In this document: positions 42,882 to 53,007 of the stretch, one piece after another
How positions within the stretch are numbered: position 1 is the first letter of the stretch
How the letters are laid out: the number at the start of each line of letters is the position of its first letter
Assembly: GCA_900473805.1 (NCBI GenBank)
Contig: UCMS01000031.1
Location: 1-64,000, forward strand
Length of the DNA stretch: 64,000 nucleotides
Source: Hyphomicrobiales bacterium
GTDB lineage: Bacteria; Pseudomonadota; Alphaproteobacteria; Rhizobiales; Rhizobiaceae
Direction: 5' to 3'
The notes under the pieces: generated by a model
Told to the model about the DNA's origin: nothing
Databases searched by the model: none
What the model saw: only the letters and a program-made list of their open reading frames with translations
Position numbers and translations under genes: made by a program

Positions 42882-45017
42882 ATGACCAAGAAAACCATCG
42901 CCGACTGGCAGGCGCTTGCCGAGAAGGAGCTGAAGCGTCCGGCAGACAGCCTCGTCTGGAACACGCCCGAGGGCATTCCGGTGAAGCCGCTTTATACGGC
43001 AGAGGATATTGCTGGCATCGGCCATCTCGACAGCCTGCCGGGCTTTGCCCCCTTCGTGCGAGGCCCGCGTGCCACCATGTATGCCGGGCGCCCGTGGACG
43101 ATCCGGCAATATGCCGGTTTCTCGACGGCGGAGGAGAGCAATGCCTTCTACCGCAAGGCACTTCTAGCCGGTCAGCAGGGCGTCTCCGTCGCCTTCGACC
43201 TTGCCACCCATCGCGGCTATGACTCGGATCATCCACGCGTCGAGGGCGATGTCGGCAAGGCGGGTGTGGCGATCGACTCGGTCGAGGACATGAAGATCCT
43301 GTTCGACGGCATCCCGCTGCAGGACATCTCGGTATCGATGACCATGAATGGCGCCGTCATCCCGATCCTGGCGAACTTCATCGTTACGGGTGAGGAGCAA
43401 GGGGTATCGCGCGAAAAACTGTCCGGGACCATCCAGAACGACATCCTCAAGGAGTTCATGGTCCGTAACACCTATATCTACCCGCCCGAGCCCTCGATGC
43501 GGATCATCGCCGACATCATCGAATACACGGCGAAGGAGATGCCGAAGTTCAACTCGATCTCGATCTCCGGTTATCACATGCAAGAGGCGGGCGCGACGCT
43601 GGTGCAGGAGCTTGCCTTCACGCTGGCCGACGGGCGCGAATATGTTCGCGCGGCCATCGCCAAGGGCATGGATGTCGATGAATTCGCCGGCCGCCTCTCC
43701 TTCTTCTTCGCCATCGGCATGAACTTCTTCATGGAGGCGGCCAAGCTGCGCGCCGCACGCCTGCTCTGGACCCGCATCATGCAGGAATTCGAGCCGAAGA
43801 AGGCATCTTCTCTGATGCTGCGCACCCATTGCCAGACCTCCGGCGTGTCGCTGGCCGAACAGGACCCCTACAACAACATCATCCGCACCGCCTTTGAAGC
43901 CATGTCGGCAGCGCTCGGCGGTACGCAGTCGCTGCACACCAATTCCTTCGACGAGGCGATTGCCCTGCCGACGGAATTTTCCGCCCGCATCGCCCGCAAC
44001 ACCCAGCTGATCCTGCAGAACGAGACGGGTGTGACCAAGGTCGTCGATCCGCTCGCCGGCTCCTACTATGTCGAGAGCCTGACCAACGAACTGGCGGAGA
44101 AGGCCTGGGCGCTGATCGAGGAGGTCGAAAGCCTGGGTGGCATGACCAAGGCTGTCGATGACGGCCTGCCGAAGCGCCTGATCGAGGAAGCCGCCACCCG
44201 CCGCCAGGCCGCCGTCGACCGGGGCGAGGAGGTGATCGTCGGGGTCAACAAGTTCCGCCTGGAAAACGAGGCGCCGATCGACATCCTCGAAATCGACAAC
44301 ACCGCCGTTCGCCTGTCGCAGGTCAAGCGCATCGAGCAGACGCGCCGCCAGCGCGACCCGAAGCGGGTGAGCGAAACCCTCGCGCGCCTCACCGAAATCG
44401 CCCGCTCAGGCGAGGGTAACCTGCTCGAGGCCGCTGTCGAGGCGGCCCGTGCGCGCGCCACCGTCGGTGAGATTTCGGATGCCATGCGCGCCGTCTTCGG
44501 CGATCACGTCGCCGTCCCAGAAGTCGTGCATGACATCTATGGCAAGGCCTATGAAGGCGATCCGGAAATGGAGACGCTGTCGACCCGCCTCAAGGACTAC
44601 GGCAAAGCGGCCTCCAAGCCGCGCATCCTGATCGCCAAGCTCGGCCAGGATGGCCATGACCGGGGCGCCAAGGTGATCGCGTCGGCCTTCGGCGATATCG
44701 GCTTCGATGTCGTGGCCGGCCCCCTCTTCCAGACACCGGAGGAAGCCGCAGATCTCGCCGTGGCTAGCAAGGTGCAGGTGGTCGGCATGTCCTCGCTTGC
44801 TGCCGGCCACAAGACGCTTGCGCCGCAGTTGGTCGAGGCGCTGAAGGCCAAGGGCGCGAATGACGTGATCGTCGTCGTCGGCGGGGTCATTCCGCGTCAG
44901 GACTACGACTTCCTGCTGGAGCATGGTGTCTCCGCTGTCTTCGGTCCGGGCACCAATGTCATGGAAGCCGCGCGCTCCGTGCTTGACCTGCTGGAGGGTC
45001 GCCTGCGAAACAGTTGA
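42882..45017 (+). CDS. mcmA: Methylmalonyl-CoA mutase (single-chain, B12-dependent)
   Basis: A 711-residue mutase that converts methylmalonyl-CoA to succinyl-CoA and completes the propionyl-CoA route begun by PccAB. The TIM barrel with the CoA-binding region fills residues 1-480 ([34 protein letters not shown], read in parts). The C-terminal cobalamin domain carries the DGHDRGAK lower-ligand motif near residue 590. AAGGA lies eight bases before the ATG. The ParDE-type pair separates it from pccA. Confidence 0.96.
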   Translation: MTKKTIADWQALAEKELKRPADSLVWNTPEGIPVKPLYTAEDIAGIGHLDSLPGFAPFVRGPRATMYAGRPWTIRQYAGFSTAEESNAFYRKALLAGQQGVSVAFDLATHRGYDSDHPRVEGDVGKAGVAIDSVEDMKILFDGIPLQDISVSMTMNGAVIPILANFIVTGEEQGVSREKLSGTIQNDILKEFMVRNTYIYPPEPSMRIIADIIEYTAKEMPKFNSISISGYHMQEAGATLVQELAFTLADGREYVRAAIAKGMDVDEFAGRLSFFFAIGMNFFMEAAKLRAARLLWTRIMQEFEPKKASSLMLRTHCQTSGVSLAEQDPYNNIIRTAFEAMSAALGGTQSLHTNSFDEAIALPTEFSARIARNTQLILQNETGVTKVVDPLAGSYYVESLTNELAEKAWALIEEVESLGGMTKAVDDGLPKRLIEEAATRRQAAVDRGEEVIVGVNKFRLENEAPIDILEIDNTAVRLSQVKRIEQTRRQRDPKRVSETLARLTEIARSGEGNLLEAAVEAARARATVGEISDAMRAVFGDHVAVPEVVHDIYGKAYEGDPEMETLSTRLKDYGKAASKPRILIAKLGQDGHDRGAKVIASAFGDIGFDVVAGPLFQTPEEAADLAVASKVQVVGMSSLAAGHKTLAPQLVEALKAKGANDVIVVVGGVIPRQDYDFLLEHGVSAVFGPGTNVMEAARSVLDLLEGRLRNS

Positions 45018-45040
45018 GAGGCGGCCGCTCGGGGAGGAGC

Positions 45041-46636
45041 ATGGAAACCTACGATTATATCGTCATCGGCGCCGGCACTGCCGGCTGCCTGCTCGCGAAC
45101 CGGCTCTCTGCCGATCCCACGCGCCGTGTGTTGCTGCTCGAAGCCGGCGGCAGCGACGATTATCACTGGATCCATATCCCGGTCGGCTATCTCTACTGCA
45201 TCAACAATCCGCGCACCGACTGGTGCTTCAAGACCGAAGCCGAGAAGGGCCTGAACGGTCGCGCGATCGGCTATCCCCGCGGCAAGGTGCTTGGCGGCTG
45301 CTCCTCGATCAACGGCATGATCTATATGCGCGGCCAGGCCCGCGACTACGATCAGTGGCGCCAGATGGGTTGTGAGGGCTGGGGCTGGGATGAGGTTCTG
45401 CCGCTCTTCAAGAAGATGGAAGACTTCCACCGGGGCGCCGACGACAAACATGGCGCCGGCGGCGAATGGCGCGTGGAGAAGGCCAGGCTTCGCTGGGAGG
45501 TGCTGGAAGCCTTTCGCGAGGCGGCCAAACAGGTGGGCATCCCGGAAACCAATGATTTTAATCGCGGCGACAACGAAGGCTCCGGCTTCTTCGAGGTCAA
45601 CCAGCGCTCCGGCATTCGCTGGAACACGGCGAAGGCCTTTTTGAAGCCCATCCGCCACCGCAAGAACCTGACCATCCTCACCCGCGCCCATGTGAAACGG
45701 CTGACCATCGAGGGCGACCGCGTGACCGGGGCCGAGGTGCATCACGACGGCGCGTTGAAACGCTTTGCCGCCCGCCGCGAGGTGGTGCTGTCAGCGGGTG
45801 CCATCGGCTCGCCGCAGATCCTCGAACTCTCCGGTATTGGTCGTGGAGATGTCCTGCAAAATGCAGGGATTGAGACCGTTCGCGAGGTGAATGCCGTCGG
45901 CGAAAACCTGCAGGACCATCTGCAACTTCGCCTCGTCTTCAAGGTCAAGGGCGTGCCGACCCTCAACGAGCGCGCGTCGAGCCTCTTTGGCAAGGCGATG
46001 ATCGGGCTGGAATATGCGTGGCGCCGCTCGGGGCCGATGTCGATGGCGCCGAGCCAGCTTGGCATCTTCACCCGCTCCGGCCCGGACAAGGAGACGGCAG
46101 ACCTGGAATATCATGTCCAGCCGGTCTCGCTCGACAAGTTCGGCGACCCCGTTCACCCCTTCCCGGCGATGACGGCGAGTGTCTGCAATCTCAGACCCGA
46201 AAGCCGGGGCTCGGTGCATATTGCGGGGCCGGACTTCGCCGCCCAGCCGAAGATCGCGCCGAACTACCTCTCGACACCTGGCGACCGCGACGTTGCCGTC
46301 CGCTCAATCCGCCTCACCCGCCGCATCGCGTCCCAGCCCGCCTTCGCCCGCTATCAGCCGGAGGAGTACCGGCCCGGACCTGATCTCGAAAGCGATGCGG
46401 AGCTGGAAAAGGCGGCTGGCGATATCGGCACAACCATCTTCCACCCCGTCGGCACCTGCCGCATGGGGGCGGATCCGGACAGCGTCGTCGATCCACGTTT
46501 GCGGCTGCGCGCCTTGAGGGGCCTGCGCATTGCCGATGCCTCGGTCATGCCCACGATCACCTCGGGCAACACCAATTCACCAACGCTGATGATTGCCGAA
46601 AAGGCGGCCGCGATGATCCTGGAGGATCACCGCTGA
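45041..46636 (+). CDS. GMC family FAD-dependent oxidoreductase (choline dehydrogenase-like)
   Basis: A 531-residue glucose-methanol-choline oxidoreductase. The FAD-binding DYIVIGAGTAGCLLANRLS is at the N-terminus, GMC signature 1 (GKVLGGCSSINGMIYMRG) near residue 85 and signature 2 (VVLSAGAIGSPQILELSGIG) near 255. The catalytic His region is TIFHPVGTCRMG, near 470. The start is ATG 45041 with GGGGAGGAG just upstream. It could oxidise an alcohol or amino-alcohol; it is 23 bases downstream of the mutase gene and convergent with the transporter operon. Confidence 0.9.
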   Translation: METYDYIVIGAGTAGCLLANRLSADPTRRVLLLEAGGSDDYHWIHIPVGYLYCINNPRTDWCFKTEAEKGLNGRAIGYPRGKVLGGCSSINGMIYMRGQARDYDQWRQMGCEGWGWDEVLPLFKKMEDFHRGADDKHGAGGEWRVEKARLRWEVLEAFREAAKQVGIPETNDFNRGDNEGSGFFEVNQRSGIRWNTAKAFLKPIRHRKNLTILTRAHVKRLTIEGDRVTGAEVHHDGALKRFAARREVVLSAGAIGSPQILELSGIGRGDVLQNAGIETVREVNAVGENLQDHLQLRLVFKVKGVPTLNERASSLFGKAMIGLEYAWRRSGPMSMAPSQLGIFTRSGPDKETADLEYHVQPVSLDKFGDPVHPFPAMTASVCNLRPESRGSVHIAGPDFAAQPKIAPNYLSTPGDRDVAVRSIRLTRRIASQPAFARYQPEEYRPGPDLESDAELEKAAGDIGTTIFHPVGTCRMGADPDSVVDPRLRLRALRGLRIADASVMPTITSGNTNSPTLMIAEKAAAMILEDHR

Positions 46637-46645
46637 CGCCATTGA

Positions 46646-47446
46646 TCAGCTGCGGTCGTCGGCATTCGCCCCGAGCAACTTCGGCAGATCGCCGAAGCGG
46701 GCAACAAGACTGAAGACGGTGGCGGCCACCGCCACGAACAGGATCGTTACCGAAGCCATCACCGGCGTATAGCCGTAGCGCAGTGCGTTGAAGATCTTGA
46801 TCGGCAGCGTCTCCATCACGAAGCCGACCGTCATATAGGCGACGATGTATTCGTTGAGCGAGAGTACGAAGGCGAAGGCATAACCGGAGACGAGATAGGG
46901 CGCGATCAGCGGTAGCACGACCGTGCGGAAGATCGTCCGGTCATCGGCACCCATGGTGGCGGCTGCCTCGACCAGCGAACGGTCGATCGCCGAGAAGCCG
47001 AGCGAAAGCGTCACCAGTGGCAGCGTCACGAAGAAGATCGCGTGGCTGATGACGGCCGTCCAAGGCTGACCGTAGAAGCCGGTCGCGGCCCAGAAGGTAA
47101 GAAGTCCGAGCGCCGTAATGACGGGCGGCAGCGTGAAGGGTGCGATGCCCAGCAGCTGGAACACCTGCGCCCAGGGCGCAAGACGCCGCCACAGGAACCA
47201 GGCAAGCGGCAGGGCGATCGCGACTGCAAGAGCCGCAGCACAAAGCGCCAGGATGACCGAGGCGAACAGAGCTGCGCGCCAGCCGGGATCGGTGAAGATC
47301 GCGCCGTACCACGACAGCGAAAAGCCCTGGGGCGGGAAGTTCAGGCTCTGCTTGGCATTCACAGAGACGCCCGCGACGACGACGATGGGTGCGGCGAGGA
47401 AGATGCCGATCAGCGTGAAGTAGAGACGTGTCAGGGCCTTGTTCAT
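46646..47446 (-). CDS. ABC transporter permease, PotC type
   Basis: An inner-membrane permease of 266 residues, with six hydrophobic segments and the EAA loop VEAAATMGADDRTIFRTVVLP. The start is ATG 47446, overlapping the stop of the other permease gene by four bases (ATGA); a longer open frame upstream runs antisense to known genes. It is the last gene of the agmatinase-transporter operon and stops nine bases from the convergent GMC gene stop. Confidence 0.88.
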   Translation of the reverse strand: MNKALTRLYFTLIGIFLAAPIVVVAGVSVNAKQSLNFPPQGFSLSWYGAIFTDPGWRAALFASVILALCAAALAVAIALPLAWFLWRRLAPWAQVFQLLGIAPFTLPPVITALGLLTFWAATGFYGQPWTAVISHAIFFVTLPLVTLSLGFSAIDRSLVEAAATMGADDRTIFRTVVLPLIAPYLVSGYAFAFVLSLNEYIVAYMTVGFVMETLPIKIFNALRYGYTPVMASVTILFVAVAATVFSLVARFGDLPKLLGANADDRS

Positions 47447-48297
47447 GCCGTCTCTCCCTTGCGACCGATGAGCAGCGTCAGGGCCACCATGCCGAGCGTG
47501 ACCAGCACGAGGAACACGGCCATGGCTGCGGCGAACGGCATGTTGGACTGGTAGATCGCTTGGTCGGTGATCAGCACGGACAGTGTCCAGTGCGAGGGAC
47601 GACCAAGGATCTGCGGCAGAAGATAAGAGCCGAGCGCAAAGATGAAGACCATGATCAGCGTCGCAATCAGCGTGTTGCGCAACGCCGGCACGACGACCGT
47701 GAAGAAGGCCTTGAGCGGCGAGGCCCCGAGCGTGCGAGCGGCTTCCGTCAGCGTCGGATCGAGCCTGACCAGAGCGGGATAAAGCACCAGCACCGTATAG
47801 GGCAGCGCCTGATAGGTCATGCCCGTCAGCACCGCGCCGAAATTCGGCATCAGTGCCACCGGCTTTTCCATCAGCCCGATCATGACCAGCAGATTGGTGA
47901 TGCCGGCGGTGCGCGAAAACAGCGTCGACCAGGCAAAGCCGATGATGACCTCCGAGAGCGACAGGATGGAGAGAAGCGCCACCAGCCACAGCACCTGCGC
48001 TTTGCGCGACATGCGAGCGAGCAGATAGGTGAAGGGCAGAGCCAGCGTCACGCATACCACGGCGACCGCGATCGCCAGGCCAAGCGAAAAGCTGAGCACG
48101 CCGCCAAAGAAGAACGACAGGAAGCGGGCGTAGTTGTCGAACACGAAATCCGGCGAATAGAAACCGGTTGGATCGCGCTTGAAAAAGGAAACGGCAATCA
48201 TCGTCGCGAAGGGAACGACGAAGAACAGGATCAGCATGCCCGCCGGGAAGGCGAGCGGCGCATAGTCGAGCGCAGTCTTGGGCGGTTCGCGTCTCAT
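47443..48297 (-). CDS. ABC transporter permease, PotB type
   Basis: A 284-residue permease, partner of the downstream PotC-type gene. It has six hydrophobic segments, the first at MLILFFVVPFATMIAVSFF, and the EAA loop LTEAARTLGASPLKAFFTVVVP. It overlaps both neighbours by four bases, so the three transport genes are translationally linked. It most resembles polyamine-family permeases; the specificity lies in the binding protein. Confidence 0.9.
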   Translation of the reverse strand: MRREPPKTALDYAPLAFPAGMLILFFVVPFATMIAVSFFKRDPTGFYSPDFVFDNYARFLSFFFGGVLSFSLGLAIAVAVVCVTLALPFTYLLARMSRKAQVLWLVALLSILSLSEVIIGFAWSTLFSRTAGITNLLVMIGLMEKPVALMPNFGAVLTGMTYQALPYTVLVLYPALVRLDPTLTEAARTLGASPLKAFFTVVVPALRNTLIATLIMVFIFALGSYLLPQILGRPSHWTLSVLITDQAIYQSNMPFAAAMAVFLVLVTLGMVALTLLIGRKGETA

Positions 48298-49328
48298 GCC
48301 GACAGCACCACGGCGGTTTCGGGATCGATGACGATGCCGACATCCTGACCAACGGTGACGACTGGCCGCTCTCGCGGGGTCGAGACGGCGACGACTTCGG
48401 TGCCAGCGACATCGAGGAACGTCTCGATCGTGCCGCCGAGGTCGCGAATGAAGGTGACCTTGCCGGTGATACGGCCTTCGCCCGGTGCTGCAAGCTTGAC
48501 GTCCTCCGGGCGAACCGAGAGGCTGGCCTGCCCCTGCTCTGACGGCGCCGAGATGCCTGCAACGCTATGGCCAAGTACGAGCGCCTTCCCGCCCTGAGCG
48601 GTCAGCGGCAGGAGGTTGGTCGAGCCGATAAAGTCCGCCACAAAGCGATCGGCGGGCCTTCGGTAGATCTCGATCGGGCTCGCCGCCTGACGGATCTTGC
48701 CGCCGCTCATTACGACGACCGTATCGGCCATGGTCATCGCCTCGCGCTGGTCATGGGTAACGACAATGGTGGTGATGCCGAGCTGCTGCTGCAGCTTGCG
48801 CAGTTCCACCTGCATGGCCTCGCGCAGCTTGGCGTCAAGCGCCGACAGCGGCTCGTCGAGCAGGAAAAGCTTCGGCGAAATGGCGAGCGCCCGGGCAATC
48901 GCCACACGCTGCCGCTGGCCGCCGGAAAGCTTGTGCACCGGACGGTCGGCATATCCGGTGAGGTGGATCATGGCGAGCAGTTCATTGACGCGCTTCACCT
49001 GCTCCTCGCGCCCGATCCCACGGATGCGCAAGGGATAGGCGATGTTTTCACCGACGGTCAGATGCGGGAAAAGCGCCAACGACTGAAAGACCATGCCAAG
49101 CTCGCGCTTATGCGTCGGCACCTGCGTGATGTCCTTGCCATCGAGCACGATCGCACCTTCGGTCGGACTGTCGAGACCGGCGATCATCCGAAGCAGCGTG
49201 GTCTTGCCGCAACCCGAGGGACCGAGCAGGCAGACGAAGGTGCCGTGCGGCACGGAAAGCTCAACATTGTTGACGGCCGTGAACGGACCGAACTGCTTGG
49301 TGATGGAATTGAGGGCGAGGCCGGACAT
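48294..49328 (-). CDS. ABC transporter ATP-binding protein, PotA type
   Basis: A 344-residue ATPase. It has Walker [10 protein letters not shown] near residue 35, signature LSGGQRQRVA near 133, Walker B LFLLDEP near 155 and the switch His in VTHDQREA. The C-terminal TOBE domain runs from about 270 (LSVRPEDVKLA). ATG 49328 is preferred over ATG 49331, because GGAG lies five bases from it. An intergenic repeat of about 130 bases lies between it and the binding-protein gene. Confidence 0.92.
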   Translation of the reverse strand: MSGLALNSITKQFGPFTAVNNVELSVPHGTFVCLLGPSGCGKTTLLRMIAGLDSPTEGAIVLDGKDITQVPTHKRELGMVFQSLALFPHLTVGENIAYPLRIRGIGREEQVKRVNELLAMIHLTGYADRPVHKLSGGQRQRVAIARALAISPKLFLLDEPLSALDAKLREAMQVELRKLQQQLGITTIVVTHDQREAMTMADTVVVMSGGKIRQAASPIEIYRRPADRFVADFIGSTNLLPLTAQGGKALVLGHSVAGISAPSEQGQASLSVRPEDVKLAAPGEGRITGKVTFIRDLGGTIETFLDVAGTEVVAVSTPRERPVVTVGQDVGIVIDPETAVVLSA

Positions 49329-49460
49329 CATGTCTCCGAAATCAAATGGTACAGGCTCAGAGCCCGTTGGCGCGGCAATAGCATCTCACGCCCGAATTGT
49401 CTTGCAAACGCTGAGCGGTCCCATGAGGCGCAACACGCGTTTGTGGTTGCGGCTTTGCCA

Positions 49461-49588
49461 CTCACCCGACCCTCTCCCCGCAAGCGGGAAGAGGGGAAGT
49501 TGGCGCCGAGAGATCCGCTCTACTCTATCTCCCCGCTTGCGGGGAGAAGGTGCCCGGCCCTTCGACAAGCTCAGGCCGGATGAGGGAC
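49461..49588. repeat. Palindromic repeat inside the transporter operon
   Basis: Two G/C-rich hairpins (CCCTCTCCCCGCAAGCGGG with GAGGGG, and CTCCCCGCTTGCGGGGAG) are followed by CCCGGC and CTTCGACAAGCTCAGG. It lies between the binding-protein gene (49604-50692) and the ATPase gene. The sequence type is a common rhizobial intergenic repeat, different from copies A and B above. It may stabilise the upstream binding-protein mRNA. Confidence 0.7.
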
Positions 49589-49603
49589 TAGCCTCAAGCA
49601 AAA

Positions 49604-50692
49604 TCAACCAACGATCAGCTCGGTCCACTTCTGGTTCAGCCAGTCCGACTTCGTCTGGTAGAGGTCGTAGCGCGGCGTGATCGGCTCGATGTCGGAGGAG
49701 ACGGCGGCAAATTCTTCTGCCGTCAGGTCGAGCAGTTCGCGCTTGACCGTCGGCGCCGTGCCGACCTTGCGCGACAGGGTCGCCTGGATCGACGGCTGGC
49801 ACATGTAGTCGATGAAGATATGCGCTTCTTCGGTCTTCGTCGATGCACGCGACAGCGCCCAGCAACCGGAATCCTGAATGCCGCCTTCCTGCGGGAAGGT
49901 GGAACGAACCGGCTGGCCATCGGCGGCGGCGAGACCCGTGACGTCGTGGTAGTACTGGCCCATCGGGATTTCACCCGACTTCAGCGACTGTTCGAACTGC
50001 GCCTCGTCGCGATACCAAAGGCGCACATTCGGCTTCACTTCCGCGAGCTTTTCGAAAGCCTTCAGGATGCCTTCCTCGGTGTCTAGCGCATTCGTGCCGC
50101 CGAAATGGGTCTTGGCGGTGACTTCCAGCAGGAAGGAGTTGGAAACGAGCGCCAACAAGCCGAGCTTGTCGGCGTTGGCCGGATCCCAGAGCGCATTCCA
50201 CGAGGTCGGCGCTTCCTTGTAGACATCGGTGTTGGTGACGAGCGTGATGTACCAAGCCACAGCACCGACGCCGGCCACGCGACCATCGGGATACTTGTTG
50301 ACGAAACGGTCGATCAGGCCGGACGCATTGCTGATTTTCGCCATATCGATCGGCGCCCAGAGCTCGGTCGCCTGACCTTTCAGCATCGCCACCTGTGACA
50401 TCATCGAGAGATCTGCCGGGGCCTGACCAGCCTTGGCAGCCTGCTCGAGCTGCACCAGCCAGGCTTCACCGGTCGGTTCGGCGATGGACTCAACCGCAAT
50501 GCCGGTTGCCTTGGTGAATTCCGGGAAGATGTTCTTGTCGAACGAATCCTTGAAGTAGCCGCCATAGACGCCGATCTTGATCGACTTGTCCTGGGCGCGC
50601 AGGATCGACGGCATGGCAAGCGCGCCAGCAATGGCGGCCGAGCCGGCCAGCACGCCGCGGCGGCTGACGGAGGTGGAGAGAATGTCTTTCAT
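49604..50692 (-). CDS. Periplasmic substrate-binding protein, polyamine family, Tat-type signal
   Basis: A 362-residue receptor. The N-terminus has a twin-arginine signal (SRRGVLAGSAAIAGALAMPS, with cleavage near LRA-QD), so it may be exported folded. The mature part (KSIKIGVYGGYFKDSFDKNI) is of the polyamine/opine SBP_bac_8 class. It lies 89 bases downstream of the ureohydrolase gene in the same direction, which suggests that the ligand is agmatine, a guanidino acid or a related amine. The ligand is inferred. Confidence 0.88.
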   Translation of the reverse strand: MKDILSTSVSRRGVLAGSAAIAGALAMPSILRAQDKSIKIGVYGGYFKDSFDKNIFPEFTKATGIAVESIAEPTGEAWLVQLEQAAKAGQAPADLSMMSQVAMLKGQATELWAPIDMAKISNASGLIDRFVNKYPDGRVAGVGAVAWYITLVTNTDVYKEAPTSWNALWDPANADKLGLLALVSNSFLLEVTAKTHFGGTNALDTEEGILKAFEKLAEVKPNVRLWYRDEAQFEQSLKSGEIPMGQYYHDVTGLAAADGQPVRSTFPQEGGIQDSGCWALSRASTKTEEAHIFIDYMCQPSIQATLSRKVGTAPTVKRELLDLTAEEFAAVSSDIEPITPRYDLYQTKSDWLNQKWTELIVG

Positions 50693-50781
50693 GGTCCTGT
50701 TCCCTTGTTGTGGTTGAGGCGTTTTCGCCCGTTCGTCTGTATCGGTGACCGGACGGCGGAAGCTGTCCGGGATTAGCGCTC

Positions 50782-51837
50782 TCAGCGCGGTTTGATGGCC
50801 GGACTGTAGACCATCAGGCTGAGGATTTCGAAGAGGATTTGTGCGCCGACATGCGCCGTATTGTGGTTCGCGTCATATTGCGGCGCAACTTCGACCACGT
50901 CACCGCCAACCAGGTTGACGCCCTTGAAGCCGCGGATCAGCTCCAGCGCCTCGCGAGACGTCAGGCCACCGACCTCGGGCGTCCCGGTACCGGGCGCAAC
51001 ACTCGGATCGAGGCTGTCGATGTCGAAGGAGAGGTAGGTCGGGCCATCGCCGATGATGGCCTTTGCCTTTTCGATGATCGCGGGGATGCCGAGACCATTG
51101 ATCTCCTCGGCATGGATGACGGTCATGCCGGACTCGTAGGAGAACTCCCAGAGATATTCGGCCGGGCCACGGATGCCGATCTGGATCGTCCGGACAGGAT
51201 CGAGCACACCGTCAAGCACGGCGTTGCGGAACGGCCCGCCATGGTGGAACTTCGTCTGATCGAAAGCCCCGCCGGTATCGCAATGAGCATCGATATGGAT
51301 CATGCCGACAGGGCCATGCTTCTTGGCAATCGCCTTCATGATCGGATGGGTGATCGAATGGTCGCCGCCGACGGACAGAGGCAGGACGCCCTGAGCCACG
51401 AGCTTGGTGTGATAGGCCTCGATATCGTCATGGCTCATCTCGAGACGATAGCGGCTGGAAAACGGCACATCGCCGATATCAGCCACCTTGAGGTCGAAGA
51501 TCGGGGCGCATTCGAGAACATGGTTGTAAGGACCGATGCGGTCGATGGCGCGCAGGGCTCGGGGCCCAAAGCGCGAGCCCGGCCGGTTGGTGACGCCAAG
51601 GTCCATCGGCACGCCGACGATCGCGACATCGAGATCGCTGACGTCGGGATTGCGCTGATCGACCTGGCGATAGGGCGCGGAGACGAAGGTCGGCACGCCG
51701 GCATAAGGGGCAGCGCGCGTACCGTTCGAGAAGATCTTCTCGCCCACCTTGGCAAACTTCGGATCGAAGATCTCGCCGGCCTTGTCGGCCCCGTATTTCT
51801 CGCGCAGTGCCGCCAGACGCTTTTCGTCGAAGGTCAT
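50782..51837 (-). CDS. speB: Agmatinase/guanidinobutyrase-family ureohydrolase
   Basis: A 351-residue ureohydrolase that removes urea from a guanidino group. Manganese ligands are readable: GGDHS (H160), DAHCD (D183, H185, D187) and SFDIDSLDP (D272, D274). Substrates in the family include agmatine, 4-guanidinobutyrate and 3-guanidinopropionate; the sequence alone does not decide. It is first in an operon with a polyamine-type importer and is divergent from a LysR regulator 163 bases away. The symbol speB is used for the family. Confidence 0.88.
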   Translation of the reverse strand: MTFDEKRLAALREKYGADKAGEIFDPKFAKVGEKIFSNGTRAAPYAGVPTFVSAPYRQVDQRNPDVSDLDVAIVGVPMDLGVTNRPGSRFGPRALRAIDRIGPYNHVLECAPIFDLKVADIGDVPFSSRYRLEMSHDDIEAYHTKLVAQGVLPLSVGGDHSITHPIMKAIAKKHGPVGMIHIDAHCDTGGAFDQTKFHHGGPFRNAVLDGVLDPVRTIQIGIRGPAEYLWEFSYESGMTVIHAEEINGLGIPAIIEKAKAIIGDGPTYLSFDIDSLDPSVAPGTGTPEVGGLTSREALELIRGFKGVNLVGGDVVEVAPQYDANHNTAHVGAQILFEILSLMVYSPAIKPR

Positions 51838-52000
51838 GTCTCGTTCCCTGTTTGTGAACGATGATCAAGCCATCGTCCATTTTTGCGGCACGACCCGTGC
51901 CTGCCTTTATTGTGAGCATTAACCCGCAACGGACTTGGAAAATCAATTCACGATGTTATAGCATTCGATGTGAGAAAAATTCACGGATCCTGAACCATCA

Positions 52001-52990
52001 ATGGCAAGCCGCCTGCCCCCGCTCAACCCCCTTCGCGCCTTCGAGGCCGCCGCTCGCCGTGGCTCGATTTCAGCTGCGGCGCGGGAGCTGAGCGTCACGC
52101 ATGGCGCGATATCGCATCAGATCCGAAGCCTCGAGGAAACGCTGAAGACGGCGCTTTTCGAGCGCGGTGGCAAGCGGTTGAAACTGACACCCCAAGGCGC
52201 GCTTCTCCTGCCGGCCGTCACCCAGGCCTTTGATGGCATTGCTGCGGCAACCGCGCTGATGAACCGCCCTACGACCAGCGGCAGCCTGCGCATTTCCTGT
52301 GTGCCGGCGCTGCTCTCGCTCTGGCTGGTGCCTCGCCTCGGTTCCTTCACCGATCGCTATCCGGAGATCAGCCTGACGCTGACTTCCAGCAACGATCCGA
52401 ACCTAATTTATTCGCCCGATATCGACATCGCGATCCTCTATGGCCCGGGCGGCTGGAAGGACTGCTGGACGCGCCTCTGGAGCACGTTCGAGCTCTTCCC
52501 CGTCGTCAGTCCGACGCTGCTCAACACGCGGCCGCTGCGATCGGTTCGCGATCTGCACGATCACGTGCTGCTACATGGGGATGACGGCCGCGAATGGCGA
52601 AGCTGGCTCGCCGCTGCCGATCAGCTCGACATGCCAAGGGCGCGCGAACACTTCATGGGCGATGCCAGGCTCTCGACCGAGGCCGCCCGCCATGGCCAGG
52701 GCGTGGCCCTCGGCGACAGCATCACCGCCTCCAGCCTGATTGCGGCCGGCGAACTGGTGATCCCCTTCGACCTCGCAGTGCCCGCACCGGACGCCTTCTA
52801 TGTCGCCGCCCGCAACGACGTGCGCGCGGCGCCGATCGCCAAGGTCTTCATCGACTGGACCTTCGACACGATCGAAACCGAGCGTGCGGCCCAGCCGCGC
52901 CCTGCAAGCCGCCCATCGGGACGAGGCCTGCCCTCGACCCGCAAACGCAATACCAGTACCGCCGTTCCGCTACTGGAAGAGAGCGAATAA
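52001..52990 (+). CDS. LysR family regulator (GcvA-like)
   Basis: A 329-residue LysR-type regulator. The helix-turn-helix is in residues 5-60 (LRAFEAAARRGSISAAAREL, with VTHGAISHQIRSLEE) and the effector domain follows. The C-terminal 30 residues (RPASRPSGRGLPSTRKRN) are an extra, basic, probably disordered tail. It is divergent from the ureohydrolase-transporter operon and 17 bases upstream of the aminotransferase gene, so it may control one or both. Confidence 0.9.
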   Translation: MASRLPPLNPLRAFEAAARRGSISAAARELSVTHGAISHQIRSLEETLKTALFERGGKRLKLTPQGALLLPAVTQAFDGIAAATALMNRPTTSGSLRISCVPALLSLWLVPRLGSFTDRYPEISLTLTSSNDPNLIYSPDIDIAILYGPGGWKDCWTRLWSTFELFPVVSPTLLNTRPLRSVRDLHDHVLLHGDDGREWRSWLAAADQLDMPRAREHFMGDARLSTEAARHGQGVALGDSITASSLIAAGELVIPFDLAVPAPDAFYVAARNDVRAAPIAKVFIDWTFDTIETERAAQPRPASRPSGRGLPSTRKRNTSTAVPLLEESE

Positions 52991-53007
52991 CCGCCGAGGA
53001 ACCTGCC

